Of a stretch of 64,000 nt of DNA, positions 41,627 through 49,174 are shown one piece after another. Location of the stretch: positions 1-64,000 of the forward strand of contig NZ_DATBKY010000267.1 in assembly GCF_036555685.1 (NCBI RefSeq), written 5' to 3'. The stretch's first letter is position 1. Each line of letters begins with the position of its first letter. The notes beneath the pieces were generated by a model, which worked only from the letters and a program-made list of their open reading frames with translations, was not told where the DNA came from and made no database searches. Source of the DNA: Actinophytocola sp036555685. Its GTDB lineage: Bacteria > Actinomycetota > Actinomycetes > Mycobacteriales > Pseudonocardiaceae. Both the position numbers and the translations under genes were made by a program.

Positions 41627-42288
41627 GCCTCGACCAGCTGGTGCTCGGAGTCGTCCAGGTACTTGTGCAGCAGGCGGTCCGCGGCCGGCCCGTCGCCGGT
41701 CTCGATCACCTTGAGGATCTCCCGGTTGCGCTCCAGGTACGGCTCGTGGAAGCGCCGCGGGTCGGACATCGAGTGGAAGTGCAGGCGGAGCTCCGCGAGG
41801 ACGCCACGCATCAGCTCGTCGACCCGCGGGCTGCCGGCCAGGGCGGCGACCGCCTGGTGGAACACCATGTTCGCGGTGCCCAGCGCCCGCCAGTCCGCCG
41901 CTTTCATGGCCTGCTCGCCCTGCGAGACGGACTTCGCCATGTCGGTGACGTCGGGCGGACGGCCGTCGAGGCCCCGGACCGCGCCACACTCGACCAGCTT
42001 GCGGACCCGGTAGACGTCGACGAGATCGTCGACGGTCAGCTTGCAGACGAAGACGCCCCGGTTGAGCTCGTGCACGAGCAGCCGCTCGTGGGTCAGCAGC
42101 CGGAACGCCTCGCGCAGCGTGTTGCGCGATACGCCGAGCGCGGAGCCGATCGAGTCCTCCGCGAGCCGCTGCCCGGGCGCGAAGTAACCCTCGATGATCC
42201 GCGATCGAAGGATGTCGGCCAGCCGCTCGACCGTGCTGGTCCGGCCGAGCAGGCTGCGGTCCGCCGCCAGCTCCAGATCCGGGCTCAC
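41605..42288 (-). CDS. GntR-family regulator with FCD domain
   Basis: The 227-residue protein has a GntR winged helix (ERLADILRSRIIEGYFAPGQRLAEDSIGSALGVSRNTLREAF, residues about 20-65) and an FCD effector domain (RVRKLVECGAVRG..., FHQAVAALAGSPRV, LLHKYLDDSEHQLV) with the His/Asp positions that bind a metal and an organic acid. It converges with pxpBC, so a role in 5-oxoproline control is possible. GTG 42288 is the start. The promoter is shared with the Imm1-like gene. Confidence 0.88.
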   Translation of the reverse strand: MSPDLELAADRSLLGRTSTVERLADILRSRIIEGYFAPGQRLAEDSIGSALGVSRNTLREAFRLLTHERLLVHELNRGVFVCKLTVDDLVDVYRVRKLVECGAVRGLDGRPPDVTDMAKSVSQGEQAMKAADWRALGTANMVFHQAVAALAGSPRVDELMRGVLAELRLHFHSMSDPRRFHEPYLERNREILKVIETGDGPAADRLLHKYLDDSEHQLVEAYRSAAG

Positions 42289-42380
42289 CGCGTGTCACAC
42301 CCTTTCTGACCTGCGATATCCAGGCCTGATTGTATCGTCACCCCGTATCGTGGACGGCGCCGGTCCACTGAGGAGACGAC

Positions 42381-42887
42381 ATGGCCGACCCCGACGTCCT
42401 GCACCGCATGGACCTCGCGGCACCCGGTGGACGGCGGCTCGAGGCCTCCGGAGTCTTCCACCTTCGCGGCGCGGTCTACACGGTCACGTTCGAAAATCCC
42501 GCCGGGCTCGCCACCTTTCTCGAGCTCTACGTGGCCGAGGCCGACGATACGAAGGTCGCCCGCCTGCATCTCACGCCGGAGGGTACCGGGCTGCCGGCGT
42601 CGAACCTGCGATTTCAGCTCAGCCGCGCGCACGAGGTAGCGGCGGCGGTGCTGATCGCCATGGACGCCGACGGCCGCAGCCACTCGTGGATGACGCACGG
42701 CGCGGCCGGCCGGGCGAACGTCCTGCTGGCACACGACACGTGGCATCCGATGGAGACCGTGCTGCCACCGGAGTCGTTCATCACCGTTTCGCAGCTGAGG
42801 ACGGTCCTGCACCAGTGGGCGTTCGGCGAGATGCTCCCGCCACCGGCGGTTCGTTGGCAGTCCGTTCGGGACGTCGGCTGGTTCTGA
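42381..42887 (+). CDS. Imm1-like immunity protein, no toxin nearby
   Basis: The 168-residue protein resembles the Imm1 family: AVYTVTFENPAGLATFLELYV, AAAVLIAMDADGRSHSWMTHG and the C-terminal signature LPPESFITVSQLRTVLHQW...PPPAVRWQSV, in which a helix and a final P-x-x-W close the domain. Imm1 proteins neutralise polymorphic toxins. No toxin gene adjoins it, so it would be an orphan immunity gene. RBS GAGGAG precedes the ATG. Similarity is judged by pattern only. Confidence 0.5.
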   Translation: MADPDVLHRMDLAAPGGRRLEASGVFHLRGAVYTVTFENPAGLATFLELYVAEADDTKVARLHLTPEGTGLPASNLRFQLSRAHEVAAAVLIAMDADGRSHSWMTHGAAGRANVLLAHDTWHPMETVLPPESFITVSQLRTVLHQWAFGEMLPPPAVRWQSVRDVGWF

Positions 42888-42940
42888 ACGATGTTTTTCC
42901 ATAACGCGCGCAATACGCGTGGCCGCGACGATTCGCACGC

Positions 42941-42946
42941 TATTAT
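42941..42946 (+). promoter_or_regulatory. -10 box for a probably leaderless transcript
   Basis: TATTAT at 42941-42946 lies six bases before the ATG at 42953 in a short A+T-rich gap. Transcription from it would begin at or beside the start codon, giving a leaderless mRNA, common in actinobacteria. No good -35 was found. Confidence 0.5.
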
Positions 42947-42952
42947 CCATCC

Positions 42953-43705
42953 ATGGTGAGCCCGAAATCCGGCGGAAACTCGATAGTGCGGCCGGTCGGC
43001 ACCGAGCCGTCCGCCGGACATCTCGAGATCCTGCGGGTGCTCGGCCGTTCGGAGAACGCGGACAGTGTCGTCGACCAGATCCTGGTCGCGGTCGGCACGG
43101 CCATTGTGGAGGCTCGGCTGCGCCCCGGCGACGACCTCAACTCCGTCGAGCTGGCCCGGACGTTCCAGAGCAGCCGGACTCCGGTGCGGGAAGCACTGCT
43201 CACCCTGGAAAGAGAAGGCCTGGTGGAGATCGCCGCGCACCGGCGGCCGCGGGTGCGGCGGCTGCTGCTCGCCGAGGTGCGGGATATTTACGAGCTGCGC
43301 GCCACCCTGTATGCATTGGTGAGCAGGCGCATTGTCGAAAATGCGACGGAATCCGACATAGCGTTGTTGCGGGACAACCAGCGACAGCTGGAAGCGGCGG
43401 CCGCGGCCGGCGATGTCGACCGCTACTTCTGGCTGAATGTCGGTTTCCGAAACAATGAGGCGATGATCGCCGGCAACCAGACGGTGCGCCGAGTTCTCGA
43501 CAGCGTGGGCGTGCGCACGCTGCAATTACGGCACCTGAGCCTTTCCCTGCCCGGCCGCCTGCGCACGTCCGTTGCGGACCACGAGCGGCTGATCCGGGCC
43601 TACGAGGAGCGGGAGAGCGACCTCGCGGCCGCTCTGACCCAGTCGATCGTTCGCCGTGGACTCAAGGCCATCGAGGGTTCCGGTTGGACGGGCCAGCCCG
43701 ACTAG
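42953..43705 (+). CDS. GntR-family regulator with FCD domain, next to the hydroxylase operon
   Basis: The 250-residue protein has a GntR HTH (ILVAVGTAIVEARLRPGDDLNSVELARTFQSSRTPVREALLTLEREGLVE, residues about 42-92) and an FCD domain (VRDIYELRATLYALVSRRIV, LNVGFRNNEAMIAGNQTV). In place of the usual FHxAI His the chain reads GFRNNEA, so metal binding may be altered. Codon 192 is TTA. It ends 13 bp from the convergent UbiD gene and is the best candidate to control that operon. Confidence 0.85.
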   Translation: MVSPKSGGNSIVRPVGTEPSAGHLEILRVLGRSENADSVVDQILVAVGTAIVEARLRPGDDLNSVELARTFQSSRTPVREALLTLEREGLVEIAAHRRPRVRRLLLAEVRDIYELRATLYALVSRRIVENATESDIALLRDNQRQLEAAAAAGDVDRYFWLNVGFRNNEAMIAGNQTVRRVLDSVGVRTLQLRHLSLSLPGRLRTSVADHERLIRAYEERESDLAAALTQSIVRRGLKAIEGSGWTGQPD

Positions 43706-43718
43706 CGTCGGGCCGGTC

Positions 43719-45161
43719 TCACCCCAGTACATCCGGCCACCGGTCGGTCATGCGGGACAGCAGGTCCGGGCTCGCCTCCGCCACCTCCGGGAAGTCCGCC
43801 AGGCGCTCGAACGGCCGGCACGCGTCGATCACCGCGCGGCTGTTGTACGCCGGGCCGCCCTCGCGGAGCGGGTCAACCCGGCTGCCCCACGTGTACCGCA
43901 TCACCTCGATGTCGCGTTCCGGCTCCGTCCTCGTGCACACCGACCACATGACGTCGTTCAGGCTGCGCGGGTCCACGTCGCCGTCCACCACGATCACGAA
44001 CTTGTTCATGTACGCGGCCGCCGGCAGCTGTGACGTCAGGTACGCCGCCTGCCGCGCGTGCCCGGCGTAGCGCTGGTCGATCGCCACGACCAGCAGCTGG
44101 CGCCCGCCGCCGACCTCGTGCGACCAGACCCCGCGGACACCCGGCAGGCCCGTGCGGACCAGCGCCGCCTGGATCATCGCCGACTTCATCACGCTGCGCA
44201 TGTACGAGTAGTCGTGCGGCGGTTTGCCCGGCGGCGCGCCGAGCAGGATCGGGTCGTCGCGGTGGTAGACGCGCGTGATCTCCATGTCCAGCACGGGTTC
44301 CACGCCACCCGAGTAGTACCCGGTCCACTCGCCGAACGGGCCTTCCGGCAGCCGGCGGTCCGGGTACAGCCAGCCCTCGACGGCGATCTCCGAGTGCGCC
44401 GGGATGGGCAGGCCCGTGTCCAGACCGCGGACGACGGAGACCGGCCGGCCCATCACCGCGCCCGCGTAGTCCAGCTCGGACACCCCGCCCGGCACCTCGG
44501 TCCCGGCCACGACGAGCAGCAGCGGGTCGTGCCCGAGCGACGCGGTGACCGGCGCCCGGCCGGCCCGTGCGAACCACGACCGGACGTGCATCGCGCCGTG
44601 CTTGCCCGACTCGATGTTGATCGTCGCCGACCGCCCGTCCCGCTGGACCTGCATGCGGTACGCGCCCGCGTTCGGCACGCCCGTGTCCGGGTCGGTCGTG
44701 AACACCGCGCAGCCGGTGCCGGCGTACCGGCCGCCGTCGCCGGCGTGCCAGCGCGGGACCGGGAACGACAGCAGGTCGACGTCGTCGCCGGAGCGCACGT
44801 GCGAGGTGATCGGTCCACTGTCGACCGTCCGGGCCGGGAACCTCGCCGCGTCGTCGGCCCACCGGGCCGGCCCGTCGCGCAGCTCGTGCACCAGGCGGCG
44901 GTCGTCGCAGTCGGTGCCCAGGCGCAGCGTGACGCCGAGCCGGCGGGCGTTGCCGGTGCTCGCGGTCAGCACCCGCCACCCGCGCGCGTACCCGGGCACC
45001 GCGTCGAACAGCAGCGCGGGCGGCGAGGCGCGCTTGTAGCTGGCCTCGGAGATCGCGCCGATCTCGAGGTCCCAGCCGGCGCCCTCGACGGTCTTCAGCT
45101 CCCCGAGGTCGCCGACCAGGTCCAGCCACTCGCGCAGGTCGGTGTAGTCGACCGAACCCAT
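43719..45161 (-). CDS. UbiD-family prenylated-FMN decarboxylase
   Basis: The 480-residue protein has UbiD landmarks: LREWLDLVGDLGELKTVEG at the start, VTLRLGTDCDDRRLVHELRDG, a prFMN/metal-binding region NAGAYRMQVQRDGRSATINIE near residue 180, EGPFGEWTGYYS near 285 with the catalytic Glu region, and VVDGDVDPRSLNDVMW near 410. UbiD enzymes reversibly decarboxylate aromatic or unsaturated acids using prFMN from UbiX; no ubiX is in the window. It is the last gene of the eight-gene operon, overlapping the binding-protein stop by one base. Confidence 0.9.
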   Translation of the reverse strand: MGSVDYTDLREWLDLVGDLGELKTVEGAGWDLEIGAISEASYKRASPPALLFDAVPGYARGWRVLTASTGNARRLGVTLRLGTDCDDRRLVHELRDGPARWADDAARFPARTVDSGPITSHVRSGDDVDLLSFPVPRWHAGDGGRYAGTGCAVFTTDPDTGVPNAGAYRMQVQRDGRSATINIESGKHGAMHVRSWFARAGRAPVTASLGHDPLLLVVAGTEVPGGVSELDYAGAVMGRPVSVVRGLDTGLPIPAHSEIAVEGWLYPDRRLPEGPFGEWTGYYSGGVEPVLDMEITRVYHRDDPILLGAPPGKPPHDYSYMRSVMKSAMIQAALVRTGLPGVRGVWSHEVGGGRQLLVVAIDQRYAGHARQAAYLTSQLPAAAYMNKFVIVVDGDVDPRSLNDVMWSVCTRTEPERDIEVMRYTWGSRVDPLREGGPAYNSRAVIDACRPFERLADFPEVAEASPDLLSRMTDRWPDVLG

Positions 45162-46147
45162 CACGCCTTCTCGTACAGCTTCTCGATGAACCCGTCGGAC
45201 TTCAGCTTGTCCAGGAAGCTGTTGTCCACGTACTTGCCGACGTCGGCCGGCGCGGGTTTGCCGGTCTCCTTGGCGGCGACGTCGAACGCGTCCTTGATCA
45301 GGTCGGGCTCGACCCGCGGCTCCTTGACCCACAGCTTGTCGAAGAAGTCGTAGGAGTACTCCGCGAGCGCCTCGTCGTCCACCCCGCTGTGCTTGCGAAT
45401 GCTCGCGATCGCCTGCTTGCGGTCCTTGTGCAGGATCGACAGGCACTCCACCTCGGACTTCACGAACGCCTGCACCGCCTTCGAGTTCACCTTGAGGTAC
45501 TGGCCGGTGATCGTGTACGCGTTGCTCGCGGCCGGGTACTTGGTGAAGTCGAGGATCTTGTCGAAGCCCTTCTCCCGGGTCTGCGTGCCGTTCGGCGGCT
45601 GGGTGACGATCGCGTCCACCGAGCCCTGCTCCAGCGCGGCCACCTCCGCCGGCACGCTCTTGAGGTACACCGGCTCGACCTCGATGCCCGTGTCCTTCAC
45701 CCACGCCTTCAGCGCCGCGTCACCGAGCGAGCCCGGCGAGGACAGGCCGATCTTGCGGCCCTTGACGTCCTCGGGCGACTTGATCTCCGACTTGCCCCAC
45801 ATCTCCAGGTAGTACACCGGCATCGGGAGCGCGACGTAGCGCAGGTCGACGCCGCGCACGATGCCGGCGGCGGTCGAGCTGGCCACGCCCGCGCCGATGT
45901 TGACGCTGTTCGACGACAGCGACGCGAGCAGCTGCGAGCTCGAGTTCAGCCGGGTGAGCTTGACGTCGAGGCCGTTCTTCTCGAACACGCCCTTGTCCTC
46001 GCACACGTACAGGTCCGAGTACGCCGCGCCGATCTGGGTGTAGCCGACCGTCAGGCTCATCGAGGGCTCGTCGCTCGCGCCCTTCCCGCAGCCGGCCAGC
46101 ATGGTCACGGCCGCGACGGCGGCCAGGAGTAACGCCTTGGTTCGCAT
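45161..46147 (-). CDS. ABC transporter substrate-binding lipoprotein (NMT1/SsuA-like)
   Basis: The 328-residue protein is a lipoprotein: signal MRTKALLLAAVAAVTMLAGC with the lipobox LAGC. The body is a type II binding fold (LTVGYTQIGAAYSDLYVCEDKGVFEKNGLDVKL, then GRKIGLSSPGSLGDAALKAWV). NMT1/SsuA-like proteins bind sulfonates, pyrimidines or aromatic acids. With the adjacent permease and ATPase it forms an importer; the operon suggests an aromatic or heterocyclic acid. RBS GGAGGA precedes the ATG. Confidence 0.9.
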   Translation of the reverse strand: MRTKALLLAAVAAVTMLAGCGKGASDEPSMSLTVGYTQIGAAYSDLYVCEDKGVFEKNGLDVKLTRLNSSSQLLASLSSNSVNIGAGVASSTAAGIVRGVDLRYVALPMPVYYLEMWGKSEIKSPEDVKGRKIGLSSPGSLGDAALKAWVKDTGIEVEPVYLKSVPAEVAALEQGSVDAIVTQPPNGTQTREKGFDKILDFTKYPAASNAYTITGQYLKVNSKAVQAFVKSEVECLSILHKDRKQAIASIRKHSGVDDEALAEYSYDFFDKLWVKEPRVEPDLIKDAFDVAAKETGKPAPADVGKYVDNSFLDKLKSDGFIEKLYEKA

Positions 46148-46203
46148 GATCCGTCCTCCATGACGGGTGAAGAAAGCTCGGTCGGTCCTTTCAGTCGGTC
46201 CCT

Positions 46204-47043
46204 TCAGTCATTGACCGACCAGAAGGTGAGCCGCCGTTCCAGGTAGGCGACGCCCCGGGTGAGGACGACTGCCACCACGGCGATGACCCCGATCGCGGCC
46301 ATGGCCGCGTCCATCTCGAAGTTCGAGGTCTCGACCTGCACCACGTAGCCGAGACCGTCGGTGCCCATGAACAGCTCGGCGACGATCGCGCCGACGAGCG
46401 CGCGACCGACCGCCTGGCGGACACCGGCGAGGATGTAGGGAAGGGTCGCGGGGAGCGCCACCGACCACAGGGTGCGTGGCCGGGAGGCGCAGAAGACCTG
46501 GGAGACCCGCAGGTAGTCGGGATCGAGGTTGCGGCCGCCGGCCACCACGTTGATCAGCAGCGGGAACAGCGCGCTCCACACCACGATCACGATGCGGGCC
46601 TCGCCGCCGATGCCGAACCAGAAGATGATGATGGGCAGGAACACCACGAACGGCACCGCGTACATGATGCTGATCATCTGCTCGGTCAGTCCATAGAGGA
46701 CCGGCGTGCGGCCGATGATCAGGCCGAGCGGGATGCCGACCACGAGCGTGATCGCCATGCCGATGCCGACCGAGGCCAGGGTGGCGCCGACGGGCGGCCA
46801 CACCTCGCCGGAGCGGATCGAGTCGAACAGCGAGCCGAGCGCACCCAGCGGCGAGCTGGTGAAGTTCGCGTCGACCACGCCGACCGCGACCGCCAGCTGC
46901 CACAGCACGAACACCGACAGCAGGCCGATGAGGCCGAGCCACAGCTCCCGGTGGCGGCTCCACCGGGTCGGCTTGCGGGTGTCGGTGCCCTTGGCGGTGG
47001 AGGACCTGAGGGCGTCAACCGGTGACGGCCGCAGCGCTGTCAT
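46204..47043 (-). CDS. ABC transporter permease (SsuC/TauC-like)
   Basis: The 279-residue protein has six predicted membrane helices and the inner-membrane permease EAA-type loop QVFCASRPRTLWSVALPATLPYILAGVRQAVGRAL near residues 185-220, which contacts the ATPase. It resembles permeases for sulfonates and nitrogen heterocycles. It overlaps the ATPase gene by 29 bp. Cytoplasmic N-terminus of about 40 residues precedes the first helix. Confidence 0.9.
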   Translation of the reverse strand: MTALRPSPVDALRSSTAKGTDTRKPTRWSRHRELWLGLIGLLSVFVLWQLAVAVGVVDANFTSSPLGALGSLFDSIRSGEVWPPVGATLASVGIGMAITLVVGIPLGLIIGRTPVLYGLTEQMISIMYAVPFVVFLPIIIFWFGIGGEARIVIVVWSALFPLLINVVAGGRNLDPDYLRVSQVFCASRPRTLWSVALPATLPYILAGVRQAVGRALVGAIVAELFMGTDGLGYVVQVETSNFEMDAAMAAIGVIAVVAVVLTRGVAYLERRLTFWSVND

Positions 47044-47869
47044 CCGCTCGCTCCTTTCCCGTGTCGTTTCCCGGTTCGCGGCCGGTCGCCTGCCGCATCA
47101 CGAGGTCGAGGATGTAGTCGGTGTACGCGAGCGCCTCGCGGGAGCGCTTGAGCTCCGGGCGGCGCGGGCGGGGCAGGTCGACGTCGATCGACTCCACCAC
47201 GTGCGCCGGGCCGCGGGAGAAGACGATCACGCGGTCGGCGAGGAACACCGCCTCGGGCACGTCGTGGGTGATGAAGAGCGCGGTCTTGCCCTCGTTCACC
47301 TCGTCGGCCTGCCAGACCCGCATCAGCTCTTCCTGCATGACCTCGCGCGTCTGCGCGTCGAGCGCGGCGAACGGCTCGTCGAGCAGGAGGAGCTCGGGGT
47401 CGGTGACGAGCGCGCGGGCGAGGTTGACGCGCTGCATCATGCCGCCCGAGAGCTCCTTGGGGTACAGGTCCTCCTTGCCGCCGAGCCCGACGAGCTCGAG
47501 CAGGTCGCGGGCGCGCCGGCGGCCGGTGGCGTCGAGCTTGCGCTGTGCCTGCAGGGCGAACTCGACGTTGCCGAGCACCGTGCGCCACGGGAAGAGCGAG
47601 GCGTGCTGGAAGACCAGCGACCGGTCGAGGCCCGGGCCGTCGATCGGCCTGCCGGACAGGTCCATCCGGCCGCCGGAGATCGGCTGCAGGCCGGCGACCG
47701 CGGACAGGAACGTGGTCTTCCCGCAACCGCTCGGCCCGACGATCGCGACGAACTCGTTGTTGCGTATCTCCAGGTTCAGGCCCCTGCAGGCGGCGTTGTA
47801 CGCACCGCTTCGCTTGGACCGGTAGCCGAGCTGGAGGTCGTCGACCACCAGCTTGTAGCCGTCATTCAC
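47015..47869 (-). CDS. ABC transporter ATP-binding protein (SsuB/TauB-like)
   Basis: The 284-residue protein has Walker A VGPSGCGKTT near residue 47, Q-loop FQHASLFPW near 90, the signature LSGGMMQRVNLARAL near 140, Walker B LLLLDEPFAAL near 163 and the switch His in FITHDVPEAV near 198. It powers the importer with the adjacent permease and lipoprotein. The start ATG overlaps the amidohydrolase stop (ATGA). Confidence 0.93.
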   Translation of the reverse strand: MNDGYKLVVDDLQLGYRSKRSGAYNAACRGLNLEIRNNEFVAIVGPSGCGKTTFLSAVAGLQPISGGRMDLSGRPIDGPGLDRSLVFQHASLFPWRTVLGNVEFALQAQRKLDATGRRRARDLLELVGLGGKEDLYPKELSGGMMQRVNLARALVTDPELLLLDEPFAALDAQTREVMQEELMRVWQADEVNEGKTALFITHDVPEAVFLADRVIVFSRGPAHVVESIDVDLPRPRRPELKRSREALAYTDYILDLVMRQATGREPGNDTGKERADDSAAAVTG

Positions 47870-48861
47870 CGTGTTCGCCTCCTTGCGAGCAACCCGGCCG
47901 GGGTGGTGGACAGGATCTGGCCGCGGGCCGCCTCGTCGTCGATCGCCTTGCCGACCGAGCCGACGGGGTCGGAGTCGGCCATGGGGAAGGGGTAGTCGCT
48001 GCCGAGCACGACCCGTCCCGCGGCGAAGTTCTCCAGGTACCGCAGGGCGTCCGGGTCGTGCAGGACCGTGTCGAAGTGGAAGTGGCGCAGCAGCTCGCGC
48101 GGCGGGTGCGCGGAGCGCGAGCGGGCGGCCTCGGGTGCGGTGGTCGCACCGCGGGCCAGCCGGCCGATCTGGTAGGGCAGGAACCCGCCGCCGTGCACGA
48201 GCAGGAACCGCAGGCCGGGGTGGCGGTCGAGCACGCCGCCGAGCAGCAGCGCGGCGGCGGCGTTGGTGGTCTCCGCGGGGTTGCCGGTGAGGATGTGGAG
48301 GAAGAGCCGGCGGTGCCGGTCGGGCACGTCGAGCTCGGCGGGGTGGATGACGACGGGCACGCCGAGCTCCTCGGCCGCCGTCCAGAACGGGTCGAGCACG
48401 GGTTCGTCCAACCCACCGTGCTCGACCCGGGCTCCGATCTGCACCGCGACGTGGCCCAGCTCCGTCACGGCGTGGTCCAGCTCGGCGGCGGCGAGCCCGG
48501 GATCCTGCAAGGGAACCGCGGCCGCCGCCGCGAACCGCCGGGGGTGCGCGGCGACCAGCGCCGCGAGCGCCTCGTTCTGCACGCGCGCGAGCCAGCGCCC
48601 GGCCTCGGGCGGCAGGTGGTAGCCGGCGAGGTCCATCCAGCCGGCGACCAGCTGGACGTCCACGCCCGCCTCGTCCATCCAGGACAGTCGCGCGGCCACG
48701 TCGGTCAGGCCGGGGAGCACGGGCAGCCCGGTGAGCCGCTCGCCGACGCGGATCCGGTCGCCCTCGACGGCGATGCCGTGCGCGGCGCCGCCGGCCTCGA
48801 TGCGGGCGACCGCGTCCGCGCCGACGTGGTGGGCGTGCAGGTCGACGACCGGCTCAGCCAC
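47866..48861 (-). CDS. Amidohydrolase-2/ACMSD-like metal-dependent hydrolase or decarboxylase
   Basis: The 331-residue protein is a TIM-barrel of the amidohydrolase-related family: VVDLHAHHVGADA at the N-terminus (HxH), VPVVIHPAELDVPDRH near residue 175, FLLVHGGGFLPYQIGRL near 230 and VLGSDYPFPMADSDPVG near 290 with the metal Asp. ACMSD-like members decarboxylate or open aromatic ring products. Start GTG overlaps the hydrolase fragment by 8 bp. Its place in the operon implies a ring-degradation step. Confidence 0.85.
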   Translation of the reverse strand: MAEPVVDLHAHHVGADAVARIEAGGAAHGIAVEGDRIRVGERLTGLPVLPGLTDVAARLSWMDEAGVDVQLVAGWMDLAGYHLPPEAGRWLARVQNEALAALVAAHPRRFAAAAAVPLQDPGLAAAELDHAVTELGHVAVQIGARVEHGGLDEPVLDPFWTAAEELGVPVVIHPAELDVPDRHRRLFLHILTGNPAETTNAAAALLLGGVLDRHPGLRFLLVHGGGFLPYQIGRLARGATTAPEAARSRSAHPPRELLRHFHFDTVLHDPDALRYLENFAAGRVVLGSDYPFPMADSDPVGSVGKAIDDEAARGQILSTTPAGLLARRRTR

Positions 48862-49174
48862 GGCTCGCCACCTCCCGGACGATCGACTCGATGACTCCGG
48901 CGACCTCCGCCGGCGGCTCGAGCGGGGTCAGGTGGCGGCCCTTCGGCAGCACGTTGAGCGGCACGCCGCCGAGGCGCTCCCCGAGGTCGCGGGCCATCGG
49001 CACCGGGGTGGCCGGGTCGTCCTCCCCGACGACCACCGCGGCGGGCACCCGGACGGCGGCGATCCGCTCGCGCAGGTCGGCCGCGCCGAGCAGGCGGCAC
49101 GTCGCGGCGTAGCTGTCGAGGTCGTTGGCGAGGAACGTCTTGGCCGGGAACCGTTGGTGGGCCAGGGAGATCAT
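48854..49174 (-). CDS. C-terminal half of an alpha/beta hydrolase
   Basis: The 106-residue product corresponds only to the C-terminal half of an alpha/beta hydrolase: DLDSYAATCRLLGAADLRERI (cap end), RVPAAVVVGEDDPATPV with the catalytic Asp and PKGRHLTPLEPP with the His. The nucleophile Ser half is missing, and the sequence upstream belongs to the hydroxylase FAD subunit. The ATG nevertheless overlaps the upstream stop neatly (ATGA), so it is translated if functional. PcaD-like lactonases are the nearest pattern. It may be a remnant held by coupling. Confidence 0.6.
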   Translation of the reverse strand: MISLAHQRFPAKTFLANDLDSYAATCRLLGAADLRERIAAVRVPAAVVVGEDDPATPVPMARDLGERLGGVPLNVLPKGRHLTPLEPPAEVAGVIESIVREVASRG

